The position numbers and the translations under genes were made by a program. From NCBI GenBank assembly GCA_015068425.1, contig SVKK01000017.1, positions 8,288 to 40,880 of the forward strand: DNA of 32,593 nt. The letters are read 5' to 3'. Of the stretch, positions 8,020-15,358 are shown in pieces (within the stretch, counting starts at the first letter, position 1; every line of letters starts with the position of its first letter). This DNA is from Oscillospiraceae bacterium. GTDB lineage: Bacteria; Bacillota; Clostridia; Oscillospirales; Oscillospiraceae. The notes beneath the pieces are model-generated. The model searched no databases, had not been told where the DNA came from, and saw nothing but the letters and a program-made list of their open reading frames with translations.

Positions 8020-10470
8020 TTATTCTTCAAACTCAGCATGGAATTCCTCATAAAGCTTGGGGAGTATTGCTGCAAGATGGGTGAATTCCTTAATGTTGTG
8101 AGTAAGCAGCGCTTTTACGGGAGCCAAAGGCAGCTTAATTCCGTCAGGCAGGGTCTTGACGGGCTTGCCGTCTATTGCGCTGTAGCCTATCCAGAAGCGG
8201 CTGCGCAGCTCGCATCCGCCTTCAACGGGACGGATGAAATGAACCATAATGGTGGGGCTCTTCTCATTACCCGCGCAGACGATGGTGCCCTTGAAGTTCT
8301 TCAGCTTTTCAGGGTCAAAGCCAACGTCAACGGGATTGCGGAAGTTTATGAGAACAGGCTGGGGACCGTTGCCCACATCTTCGAAAACATCGTGCACAGT
8401 GTCCCAGTAGCGCTCTTTCATGCTCAGAGACTTATCCAGCGCCTTGTCCAGATTGCGGGTCTGGCAGGAATAATGCTGCTGAGGATTCCAGATTTTATAA
8501 CGCATGGGAGCCACGCCGTGCCATGCGAACCACCAGTCGAACATTTCAGGCGTAACACCGGGCATCTGGGTAATGTTGGCAAGAACACCTGTGCCGTCCG
8601 GCAGGTTGCAGTAGCCAAGCTCCATATCAAGATAGCCTTCATCAAAGAGCTTATTCATATCCTGAATGGCGTGAGCCTTGGACTGGTCAAAGGGCATCTG
8701 TACCGCTGCATACTTCGCGGGGTCTGCTTCCACCATTGGAAGATTGAAGTATTTATAGAGAGGAGAGTTTATTTCCTCTTCGGTGACGGGAACTCTCTTC
8801 AAGACAGTGTCTTTAGGCTTTATGGGCCAGCGCTCAACGGGAACATCCTCGGTGGTGAAGCTCATCTCGCCGTCAACATTCTGAGCGATAATCCACTTGA
8901 GCCAATTCTCGTTATCCTGCTTCGGCCAATCCTCGCGGAGGAACCAGCCGCGGGACTCCTTGCGGAGAAGGGACGCTCTGTAATGAAGTTCTGCGGAGAG
9001 AACCATTGCCTCCGCCTCGTGGCAGGAAAGCAGCTCGTGGAAATCATCGGCCTTAAGGCTCTTGCTCAGTTCCTTTGCCTTTTCAACAATGGCCAGTGCC
9101 TTGTTGATGCGCTCTTCATTCATAACAACGGAGAGCTCAACGGGACCCATGGCGTCCTGAATAAGGTCGATAACATCTTCGGGAGCGCAGCCTTCCTCTC
9201 GCTTGAGAGGAGCATAAATGCGCTCAATGCACTGGGCAATCTGCTCCTCAGAAGGAGGAGGCGCGGGACGCTTGGGAGCGGCAGCAACTGCCTCTGCGCA
9301 AACCACTGCGGCAAACACTGCGTTGAGTATGCCCGAGCCACGGTTACGTCCCGGAGGTGCGGGAACGGCACCTGCTATGCCGGAGCCGGAATAGCTGATA
9401 TCGCCGATAGCGTAAAGGCCGTTTATAGAGGTGCGCATATCGGGGTCAACATAGACGGGAGATTGTTCGCCGATGAAGAGGGGGCAAACCTCCATATCTT
9501 TATCAACAGCGTTTGCGTTCTCGTCGTTGAGAATATGGAACTTGCGTCCGTAGGGACGGCCCCACATACGATCCTGAGTGCGGTTTTTTGCTCTGTCCTC
9601 TCCGAAATCAAGGTGGACAGGGCCGTTGCCCTCGCTCATCTGTCTGAGCCACTCCTGGATCGCGTTGCTGTTTATGTCGCTTTCCCGGTGGTCGCGGAAG
9701 TTGCGGGTTACGAATTCTCCCTTTGCATTATACATGAAGTTTTCGCCAAAAACTATCTCATTATGGCTGTTAACCTTAACAAGCTGGGCGAAGTTGCCAA
9801 ATTCCACATTTCTCAGCTTGGCACCGGCACGGTAAGCCGCTGCAATTCCGTCGCCTCTGCCGTTGCTCCACATGGATGCAAGGCGGTAATTCTGGCTGCC
9901 GGTGGCAAGGATAACGCTGTTGGCGGAAATAACATATGCAGTGCCGTCAAGGATGCTGTATGCCACAGCGCCGGTAACTCTTCCATCGGTGACAAGGATA
10001 TCGGACATTGTGGTCTTATCCATAATGCGAACGCCCATTTTTTCGGCAGTGCGTCTTATTCTAAGGGTAATGTCCAGGTCAACGCAGATCATCGCGGTCA
10101 TAGGACCTGTTGGGATAATGCGGGGCTCGCCGTTTTCCTCCCGGGGAATTACAGTTCCCCACTCTATCAGCTTATCCAGAAGATGAGGATTCATCTGGAC
10201 ATACTTCATCATCAGCTCCTGATGGCCGAGGAAGCAGCCAACTTCATTCACATGGAAAGCAAGGAAATCTTCGCTCTTGACCTTCTGAGGGGCAAAATAC
10301 TGGAGAACGCCTCCGCCCTTGTTTGCTTTTCCGCCAAAACCTGCGGTCTGCTTTTCAATAATGAGAACATCGGCCTCGGGCCACTTCTCTTTAATGGAAA
10401 CAGCATTGGCAAGACCGCCTATGCCGCCGCCGACTACGAGAACATCACATTTAATATCGCTACGGTTCAT
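8020..10470 (-). CDS. Flavoprotein (AprA/fumarate-reductase-like) fused to PhlG-like C-C hydrolase domain, copy 1
   Basis: 816 aa from the ATG at 10470, chosen because GGAGGG lies 8 nt before it; the ATG at 10485 would overlap that site. Residues 1-560 resemble the AprA/FrdA flavoprotein fold: GGGIGG at 14-19, NAVSIKE, ATGSQNY, GLYAIGD and the helical-domain signature RKESRGWFLRED at 503-514. Residues about 575-816 look like the diacetylphloroglucinol/phloretin hydrolase (PhlG) family: MPGVTPEMFDWWFAWHG and RYKIWNPQQHY. They also carry a candidate zinc set His666, Glu697 (31 residues later, the PhlG spacing as I recall it), His791 and Glu795 in HNIKE. Known PhlG enzymes cut the acyl-ring C-C bond of acylphloroglucinols. 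I infer a bifunctional cytoplasmic enzyme, reduction then ring release. The gene follows its ferredoxin gene and precedes the TRAP genes. Confidence 0.82.
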   Translation of the reverse strand: MNRSDIKCDVLVVGGGIGGLANAVSIKEKWPEADVLIIEKQTAGFGGKANKGGGVLQYFAPQKVKSEDFLAFHVNEVGCFLGHQELMMKYVQMNPHLLDKLIEWGTVIPREENGEPRIIPTGPMTAMICVDLDITLRIRRTAEKMGVRIMDKTTMSDILVTDGRVTGAVAYSILDGTAYVISANSVILATGSQNYRLASMWSNGRGDGIAAAYRAGAKLRNVEFGNFAQLVKVNSHNEIVFGENFMYNAKGEFVTRNFRDHRESDINSNAIQEWLRQMSEGNGPVHLDFGEDRAKNRTQDRMWGRPYGRKFHILNDENANAVDKDMEVCPLFIGEQSPVYVDPDMRTSINGLYAIGDISYSGSGIAGAVPAPPGRNRGSGILNAVFAAVVCAEAVAAAPKRPAPPPSEEQIAQCIERIYAPLKREEGCAPEDVIDLIQDAMGPVELSVVMNEERINKALAIVEKAKELSKSLKADDFHELLSCHEAEAMVLSAELHYRASLLRKESRGWFLREDWPKQDNENWLKWIIAQNVDGEMSFTTEDVPVERWPIKPKDTVLKRVPVTEEEINSPLYKYFNLPMVEADPAKYAAVQMPFDQSKAHAIQDMNKLFDEGYLDMELGYCNLPDGTGVLANITQMPGVTPEMFDWWFAWHGVAPMRYKIWNPQQHYSCQTRNLDKALDKSLSMKERYWDTVHDVFEDVGNGPQPVLINFRNPVDVGFDPEKLKNFKGTIVCAGNEKSPTIMVHFIRPVEGGCELRSRFWIGYSAIDGKPVKTLPDGIKLPLAPVKALLTHNIKEFTHLAAILPKLYEEFHAEFEE

Positions 10471-10484
10471 TTTGCTGCCCTCCA

Positions 10485-10730
10485 TTATCTGTACTGCTCG
10501 AAGGACTGGCGCAGGCTCTCGCTCTTATAATCAGGGATAACCTTTATAGCGTCCTTTGCGCAAACGCTCTGGCAATAAAAACAGTGTTCGCAGTCCTTAA
10601 CATATTTGAAAAGAGGTTTTCTTGCCTCCGCATCCCAGCGGATAACATCCACAAAGCAAGCCTTATAGCACAGGCCGCAGCCTACGCACTTTTCAGGGTA
10701 AAATTCAATTACGTGTTTGGTTCTGATCAT
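10485..10730 (-). CDS. Small 2[4Fe-4S] ferredoxin, partner of flavoprotein copy 1
   Basis: 81 aa with two full 4Fe-4S motifs, each C-x2-C-x2-C-x3-C: Cys15/18/21/25 and Cys47/50/53/57. It resembles the cluster-binding core of AprB, the partner of AprA, but is much shorter. The start at 10730 is fixed by GGAGGG 6 nt upstream; an upstream in-frame ATG at 10859 has no ribosome site and lies in promoter-like DNA. It stops 14 nt before the flavoprotein start, so the two are surely co-expressed. The likely job is carrying electrons to the flavin of the fused enzyme. A paralogue with the same length and cysteine spacing sits at 13430-13675 before the second flavoprotein. Confidence 0.92.
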   Translation of the reverse strand: MIRTKHVIEFYPEKCVGCGLCYKACFVDVIRWDAEARKPLFKYVKDCEHCFYCQSVCAKDAIKVIPDYKSESLRQSFEQYR

Positions 10731-10764
10731 TTTATCCCTCCACGCGGTATATACAAAATTCTTA

Positions 10765-10856
10765 CATCCCCTTTGCGGGGAATGCATTCGGATACAATTA
10801 TATGTATACATTTTATGTGCAAACCACACATATTTGTAGGTCTCAAATGCTTTCAT
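10765..10856 (-). promoter_or_regulatory. Promoter/leader region of operon A
   Basis: On the minus strand, TATAAT lies at 10802-10797, with weak -35 candidates GGTTTG/TTGCAC around 10826-10817 at non-ideal spacing. A leader hairpin with CCCC/GGGG arms lies at about 10765-10785. CCACACA (10824-10830) and CAAATGCTTTCAT (10844-10856, plus-strand reading) are shared with the region before the flavoprotein gene at 776-2254, suggesting one regulator for both. Confidence 0.45.
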
Positions 10857-10860
10857 CAAT

Positions 10861-10906
10861 GTAATAAAAGCTACACATCAAAAACATGATGTGCAGCTTT
10901 TATTAC
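10861..10906. terminator. Second inverted repeat between operons B and A (possible terminator)
   Basis: 19-bp arms (10861-10879 and 10888-10906) with one mismatch and an 8-nt loop. The arms end in GTAATAAAAGC, so the U-rich part is within the stem. It lies just downstream of the clear terminator of operon B and just upstream of the shared 13-mer. It may be a backup terminator or an operator. Confidence 0.5.
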
Positions 10907-10913
10907 ATCCCCA

Positions 10914-10946
10914 ACAAAAAAATAGGGGCTCTCTTTCGAGAGCCCC
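10914..10946 (-). terminator. Rho-independent terminator of operon B
   Basis: On the minus strand, a 9-bp GC-rich stem (GGGGCTCTC / GAGAGCCCC) with a GAAA loop is followed by TATTTTTTTG. It begins 22 nt after the stop codon of the second flavoprotein-hydrolase gene. Confidence 0.92.
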
Positions 10947-10968
10947 CTGAAAAATAGAGACTTTTTTC

Positions 10969-13419
10969 TTATTCGAAGTCTGCGTGATACTCTTCGTAGA
11001 TGCTGGGCAGGATAGCTGCCAGGTTTGCAAACTCCTTGATGTTGTGGGCGAGAAGAGCCTGTACGGGGATGAGGGGGAACTGAGCGCCATCGGGGAGAAC
11101 CTTGACGGGCTTGCCGCCGATGATGCTGTAGCCGAACCAGAAGCGGGTACGCAGCTCGCAGCCGCCTTCAACGGGACGGAGGAAGTGGCACATGATAACA
11201 GGAGCATACTCGTTGCCTGCGCAAACGATGGTGCCCTTGAAATCCTTCAGCTTCTCGGGATCGAAGCCGATGTCAGCAGGATTGCGGAAGTTGATCTGGA
11301 TATGCTCCTTACCAAGGCCGCAGTTCTCGTCGACATCATGGATGGTATCCCAGTAACGCTCCTTCATGCTCAGGGACTTATCAAGACCCTTTTCGGGGTT
11401 GCGGGAACGTGCGAAGTAGTGATCCTCGCGGTCCCAAACCTTGTATCTGAGATCCTCAAGGCCGTGCCATGCGAACCAGAAGTCGAACATCTCGGGGGTA
11501 ACGCCGGGCATCTCAGTGAGGTTTGCCAGGGTTGCGCCGCCGTCGGGCAGCTGAGCGAAGCCGATTTCCATGTCCATGTAGCCTTCATCGAAGAGCTTGT
11601 TCAGGTCATAGGGATGCTGTGCCTTGGTGCCATCCTTGGGCTCGCCAACATGCATAAACTTCATGGGGTTGGGCTTGGTCATCTCACGGAGATAATACTT
11701 CTTATAGAGATCGGTCTGCTTCTCTTCCTCGGTAACGGGGACGAGACCGGTGATGAGTTCTTCCTTGGTGATGAACCAATCCTCGGTGGGCAGCTCTTCG
11801 GTGCTCAGTTCGATCTTGCCGTCAACCATCTTGGCATCGATCCACTTGAACCACTCGGCGTTATCCATCTCGGGATAGTCCTCACGGAGGAACCAGCCGC
11901 GGGATTCCTTACGCATATCGGAAGCCAGGTAGTGGAGCTCTGCGGAGGTAACAATTGCTTCTGCCTCAAGGCACTTCATGGCCTCATGGTAGTCGCCTGC
12001 CTTCATCTCGGGCAGCATTGCCTTTGCCTGCTGGACCATTTCCATGGCCTTTGCCATACGGTCAGCGTGCATGATAACGGACTGCTCAACAGGAGCCATA
12101 GCGTGCTGAACAACCTCGATAACAGCTTCGGGCTTGATGCCGGTTTCCTTAGCAAGAGGAGCCTCTACGCGGGCAATAGCAGCTTCGATCTGCTTATCGC
12201 AGAGAGCCTTGAATTCACCGCTGAAATCGCAGGCAGCAACGTCACGGGCAGCCACAAGACCAGCAAAGACGGCGTTGAGAATGCCGGAGCCGCGGTTGCG
12301 TCCCGGAGGTGCGGGAACAGCGCCTGCAAGGCCGGAACCGCAGTAGCTGCAGTCGCCGACTGCATAGAGACCATCGATGGTAGCTCTGTAGTTGCGGTCA
12401 ACCTTCATGGGAGACTGCTCACCGATGAGCATGGGGCAAACTTCCAGATCGGTATCAACGGTGGCACCGGTGCCGTCGTTGAGCTCGCGGAACTTCTTGC
12501 CGTAGGGACGCTCCCAGAGAAGCTCAAGGTTCATCTGAGGCTCATCGCCGTAGTCAAGGTGAACAGGGCCGTTGCCTGTGGTGTTCTGAATGTACCACTC
12601 GCGGATAGCTTTGGAGGAGATATCGGTCTCTCTGTGCTGGCAGAAATTCTTGGTGATATGCTCTCCCTTTGCGTTATACATGTAGTTCTCACCGAAGACC
12701 ATTTCGTTGTGGCTTCTGATGCGGACGAGCTGTGCGAAGTTGCCGAACTCGGTGTTGCGGAGCTCAGCGCCTGCGCGGAAAGCTGCGATATAACCGTCAC
12801 CACGGCCGTTGGACCACATGGAGCCAACGCGGTAGTTCTGGCTGCCGGTTGCAAGGACAACCTTCTTGGCTGCGATTACGGAGTATTCGCCGTCAAGAAC
12901 GGAGAATGCAACAGCACCGGTAACGGTGTTGCCCTCGGTGAGCAGGTCGGAGAAGACGGTCTTGTCCATGAAACGGACACCCAGCTTCTCTGCGCGACGG
13001 CGAACTCTGAGGGTAATGTCAAGGTCGATGCAGATCATAGCGGTGAACGGGCCGGTGGGGATAACGCGGTAGCCGCCATCCTCAGCTCTGGGCATAACAA
13101 CGCCCCAGCTGTCCAGCTTCTCAAGCATCTCGCCGCTCATGGAAACATACTTCTTCATGAGGGGCTGATCGGTGAAGAGACCGCCGATTTCATGGGTATG
13201 GAAACCAACGAAGAGCTCGGGATCAACGCGGGAAAGATCGAAATACTGGAGAACGCCGCCGCCGCGGTTAGCCTTGCCTGCATAGCCGGCAAAGTTCTTT
13301 TCCAGAACGAGAACATCAAGTTCGGGATTGACTTCCTTAATCTCGGTTGCTACGGTCAGACCGCCGATACCGCCGCCAAGGACGAGAACGTCACACTGAA
13401 GCTTCTTGTATTCTTTCAT
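10969..13419 (-). CDS. Flavoprotein (AprA/fumarate-reductase-like) fused to PhlG-like C-C hydrolase domain, copy 2
   Basis: 816 aa, the same length and domain order as the protein at 8020-10470 and clearly paralogous (roughly 55-60% identical by eye). FAD motif GGGIGG at 15-20, ATGSQNY, GLYAVGD, PAPPGRNRGSGILNAVFA and RKESRGWFLREDYPEMD in the helical domain. The C-terminal PhlG-like part has MPGVTPEMFDFWFAWHG and RYKVWDREDHY. Its candidate metal ligands are His667, Glu698, His792 and Glu796, with the same spacing as copy 1. It is the last gene of the operon that holds the phloroglucinol pathway enzymes, directly after its ferredoxin gene. That placement argues that the C-terminal domain releases phloroglucinol or a close relative from an acylated precursor. 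The role of the flavin half, perhaps enone reduction before cleavage, is inference. No signal peptide: cytoplasmic. Confidence 0.83.
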   Translation of the reverse strand: MKEYKKLQCDVLVLGGGIGGLTVATEIKEVNPELDVLVLEKNFAGYAGKANRGGGVLQYFDLSRVDPELFVGFHTHEIGGLFTDQPLMKKYVSMSGEMLEKLDSWGVVMPRAEDGGYRVIPTGPFTAMICIDLDITLRVRRRAEKLGVRFMDKTVFSDLLTEGNTVTGAVAFSVLDGEYSVIAAKKVVLATGSQNYRVGSMWSNGRGDGYIAAFRAGAELRNTEFGNFAQLVRIRSHNEMVFGENYMYNAKGEHITKNFCQHRETDISSKAIREWYIQNTTGNGPVHLDYGDEPQMNLELLWERPYGKKFRELNDGTGATVDTDLEVCPMLIGEQSPMKVDRNYRATIDGLYAVGDCSYCGSGLAGAVPAPPGRNRGSGILNAVFAGLVAARDVAACDFSGEFKALCDKQIEAAIARVEAPLAKETGIKPEAVIEVVQHAMAPVEQSVIMHADRMAKAMEMVQQAKAMLPEMKAGDYHEAMKCLEAEAIVTSAELHYLASDMRKESRGWFLREDYPEMDNAEWFKWIDAKMVDGKIELSTEELPTEDWFITKEELITGLVPVTEEEKQTDLYKKYYLREMTKPNPMKFMHVGEPKDGTKAQHPYDLNKLFDEGYMDMEIGFAQLPDGGATLANLTEMPGVTPEMFDFWFAWHGLEDLRYKVWDREDHYFARSRNPEKGLDKSLSMKERYWDTIHDVDENCGLGKEHIQINFRNPADIGFDPEKLKDFKGTIVCAGNEYAPVIMCHFLRPVEGGCELRTRFWFGYSIIGGKPVKVLPDGAQFPLIPVQALLAHNIKEFANLAAILPSIYEEYHADFE

Positions 13420-13429
13420 CTTTTACACC

Positions 13430-13675
13430 TCACTTGTACTGCTCGAAGGACTGCATCAGGTGCTCGCTTGCATAGTTGGGGATAACCTTGATGGCGTCCT
13501 TCTTGCAAACGAACTCGCAATAGAAGCAATGCTCGCAGTCTTCAACATACTTGATAACGGGCTTTCTGTTTTCCTTATCCCAACGAATTACATCGACGAA
13601 GCAGGCTTTATAGCAAAGCTGGCAGCCAACGCATTTCTCGGGGTAAAAATCAATGCGATGATTAGTGTTGATCAT
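13430..13675 (-). CDS. Small 2[4Fe-4S] ferredoxin, partner of flavoprotein copy 2
   Basis: 81 aa with Cys15/18/21/25 and Cys47/50/53/57, two 4Fe-4S clusters, and strong similarity along its whole length to the ferredoxin at 10485-10730 (shared YPEKCVG, LCYKACFVDVIRW, DCEHCFYC, SFEQY). The start at 13675 follows GGAGG by 11 nt; the upstream in-frame ATG at 13726 has no good ribosome site. It ends 10 nt before the second flavoprotein start. The pair was probably duplicated together with the flavoprotein gene. Expected role: electron delivery to that enzyme. Confidence 0.92.
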   Translation of the reverse strand: MINTNHRIDFYPEKCVGCQLCYKACFVDVIRWDKENRKPVIKYVEDCEHCFYCEFVCKKDAIKVIPNYASEHLMQSFEQYK

Positions 13676-13744
13676 AGTTGACTCAACCTCCAAGTGTAAG
13701 AATAGAATAGATTGGGGGGTTCGCATATTATATCTTTTCCCGGC

Positions 13745-13774
13745 TTTTTCCCTCCTCCTTCACAGAGGGAAAAG
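13745..13774. other. Intra-operon hairpin
   Basis: A 10-bp inverted repeat (CTTTTTCCCTC / GAGGGAAAAG, one bulged T) with a 10-nt loop, in the 109-nt gap between CoA-transferase subunit B and the ferredoxin. No U-tract follows on the minus strand, so it is not a standard terminator. It may set relative expression of the last two genes. Confidence 0.4.
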
Positions 13775-13784
13775 TCGCTCAGGT

Positions 13785-14441
13785 TCAGACCATGGGTTTC
13801 AGCTCGGGGCTGATGATGAGGGTTGCCTCGGTTGCAGCCTGGATCTCTTCGAGAGTGAACTCGGGGTTATACTCGGTCATGAGCAGACCCTCGCTGGTGC
13901 ATTCGAGAACGCACATCTCGGTGATGATCTTGGTGATGCAGTTAACTGCGGTGTAGGGCAGGCGGCACTTTTTCAGTATCTTGTGCTTACCCTTTGCAGT
14001 GTGCTCCATAGCAACGATAACGTTCTTTGCGCCAACCAGAAGGTCCATAGCGCCGCCCATACCGGGCATCTTCTTTCCGGGAATGATCCAGTTGGAAAGA
14101 GAGCCTTCCTCGTCAACTTCCAGACCGCCGAGAATGGTGGCGTCAACATGGCCGCCGCGGATGAGGCCGAAGGAAGTGATGGAGTCAATATAGCAGCCGG
14201 TGGGAGAAACGTAGGTGGGCTGGCCGCTGGCATCAACAACATGGAGGGGATCTATGGTCTCTGCGGTTGCGGGAGCGGCACCGATAATGCCGTTCTCAGC
14301 CTGCAGGATAACATGAACATCCTCGGGGAGGAACTGGGGAATCAGGGTAGGAAGACCGATGCCAAGATTGACAACGTCGCCATCCTTGAGTTCCTTTGCA
14401 ACGCGCTTTGCGATAAATTCCTTAATCTGTGCTTTATCCAC
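13785..14441 (-). CDS. CoA-transferase subunit B (3-oxoacid/acetoacetate CoA-transferase type)
   Basis: 218 aa, the normal size for the beta subunit of class I CoA-transferases. The catalytic glutamate is in QAENGIIG (Glu49), with VNLGIGLPTLIP before it and GGHVDATILGGLEVDEEG and PGKKMPGMGGAMDL after it, all typical. It overlaps the 3' end of subunit A by 8 nt. With subunit A it would move CoA between acetyl- or butyryl-CoA and a 3-oxoacid. In this operon the natural acid is acetoacetate produced from triacetate by the BKACE enzyme, giving acetoacetyl-CoA for butyrate or acetate formation (inference from context). The substrate could also be another short acid. Confidence 0.93.
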   Translation of the reverse strand: MDKAQIKEFIAKRVAKELKDGDVVNLGIGLPTLIPQFLPEDVHVILQAENGIIGAAPATAETIDPLHVVDASGQPTYVSPTGCYIDSITSFGLIRGGHVDATILGGLEVDEEGSLSNWIIPGKKMPGMGGAMDLLVGAKNVIVAMEHTAKGKHKILKKCRLPYTAVNCITKIITEMCVLECTSEGLLMTEYNPEFTLEEIQAATEATLIISPELKPMV

Positions 14442-15129
14442 GCTGATACAGGCCTCCTTCTACTACATAGTCAACGAAAACGCCGGAGGTGCGAACATCC
14501 TCGGGAGCGATTTCGCCCAGCTCAACGATCATCTCAGCCTCAGCGATAACGGTGTCAGCTGCGGTGGCCATGGCGATGGAGAAGTTGCTGGTGTCGCCCT
14601 TATACCAAACGTTGCCGCCCTTATCGATCTTATAGCCGGAAATAACTGCGAAATCTGCATGGATGGGAGCCATCAGCAGATAGTCGCGGCCATTGATGGT
14701 CTGCTTGCCCAGGCAGAGGGGGCTATCCTCAATGATGGTGCCTACGCCGGTGGGGGTGAGAACGCCGCCCAGACCTGCGCCGGAAGCACGGATCATCTCA
14801 ACGAAGGAACCCTGGGGAACAAGGATGGTCTCCAGAGAGCCGTCGAAAGACTGAATGCCAACCTCGGGGTTGAGACCCACGTGGGTGGCGATGAGCTTTT
14901 TAACCTGTTTGTTATGTATGAGCTTTGCAACACCGTAATAATCCTCACCCATAAAGCCGCCGGGCATAGAGCCGTCATTGCAGATCATGGTAAGATCCTT
15001 AACGCCGCTCTTGGAAAGGGCATCAATAAACTTATGAGCATTGCCGCAGCCCATGAAGCCGCCGAACATGACGGATGCGCCGTCGGGAATAAGCTTGACG
15101 GCCTCTTCAATGGAAATAAACTTAGACAA
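14434..15129 (-). CDS. CoA-transferase subunit A (3-oxoacid/acetoacetate CoA-transferase type)
   Basis: 231 aa from a TTG at 15129, chosen because AAGGGAG lies 9 nt upstream and MSKFISIEEAVKLIPDG matches the family N-terminus. The frame extends upstream but without a ribosome site. Family signatures are GASVMFGGFMGCGNAHKF, the glycine-rich CoA-binding turn, then GLNPEVG, ASGAGLGGVLTPTGVGT, and GNVWYKGDTSNFS near the end. The catalytic glutamate is on subunit B, encoded downstream with an 8-nt overlap. The unit belongs to the phloroglucinol-type operon, where it would activate acetoacetate. The heterodimeric AtoDA/Scot type is the closest familiar relative. Confidence 0.92.
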   Translation of the reverse strand: MSKFISIEEAVKLIPDGASVMFGGFMGCGNAHKFIDALSKSGVKDLTMICNDGSMPGGFMGEDYYGVAKLIHNKQVKKLIATHVGLNPEVGIQSFDGSLETILVPQGSFVEMIRASGAGLGGVLTPTGVGTIIEDSPLCLGKQTINGRDYLLMAPIHADFAVISGYKIDKGGNVWYKGDTSNFSIAMATAADTVIAEAEMIVELGEIAPEDVRTSGVFVDYVVEGGLYQRG

Positions 15130-15166
15130 TTTTATTGTCTCCCTTCTGTTTTTTGAATGCAGGACT

Positions 15167-15358
15167 TTAGTCTGAAACTTCCTCAAAGTCCATATCATCA
15201 GGAGTACGGGCGCCCTCTTTCAGAAAGCTGCCTGCGGTCTCGCACTTGGGGCAGTTGCCGAAGTCGGGACCAAAGACAGGTATCATATCCGTTGCGTACT
15301 TGAATTTCTTTCCGCAGGAGGGACACTCATAATAGAAAAAGCAGGGTCCCCAGCTCAT
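15167..15358 (-). CDS. Small zinc-ribbon protein of the BKACE operon
   Basis: 63 aa. Two CxxC knuckles, CPSC (Cys12, Cys15) and CPKC (Cys36, Cys39), make a zinc or rubredoxin-like ribbon, followed by an acidic tail. The ATG directly abuts the TAA of the BKACE gene (no gap), so translation is coupled and the frame is almost certainly real. I do not recognise a function. Small CxxC proteins next to acyl-CoA or 3-keto acid enzymes can be structural partners (as in the DUF35 rubredoxin-like domains beside thiolases) or metal-delivery factors. Here a subunit of, or helper to, the zinc-dependent BKACE enzyme is the simplest guess. Confidence 0.8.
   Translation of the reverse strand: MSWGPCFFYYECPSCGKKFKYATDMIPVFGPDFGNCPKCETAGSFLKEGARTPDDMDFEEVSD

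Noticed and set aside
8038-13485. Very long plus-strand open frames (830 and 833 codons) opposite the two fused flavoprotein genes
   Set aside because: They mirror the codon bias of the minus-strand genes, have no ribosome sites or recognisable domains, and resemble each other only because the genes beneath are paralogues.
8020-13675. Dissimilatory sulfate reduction genes (AprAB)
   Set aside because: The flavoproteins look like AprA and the ferredoxins like AprB cores, but there are no sat, dsr or qmo genes, the ferredoxins are too short, and the PhlG-like C-terminus points elsewhere.
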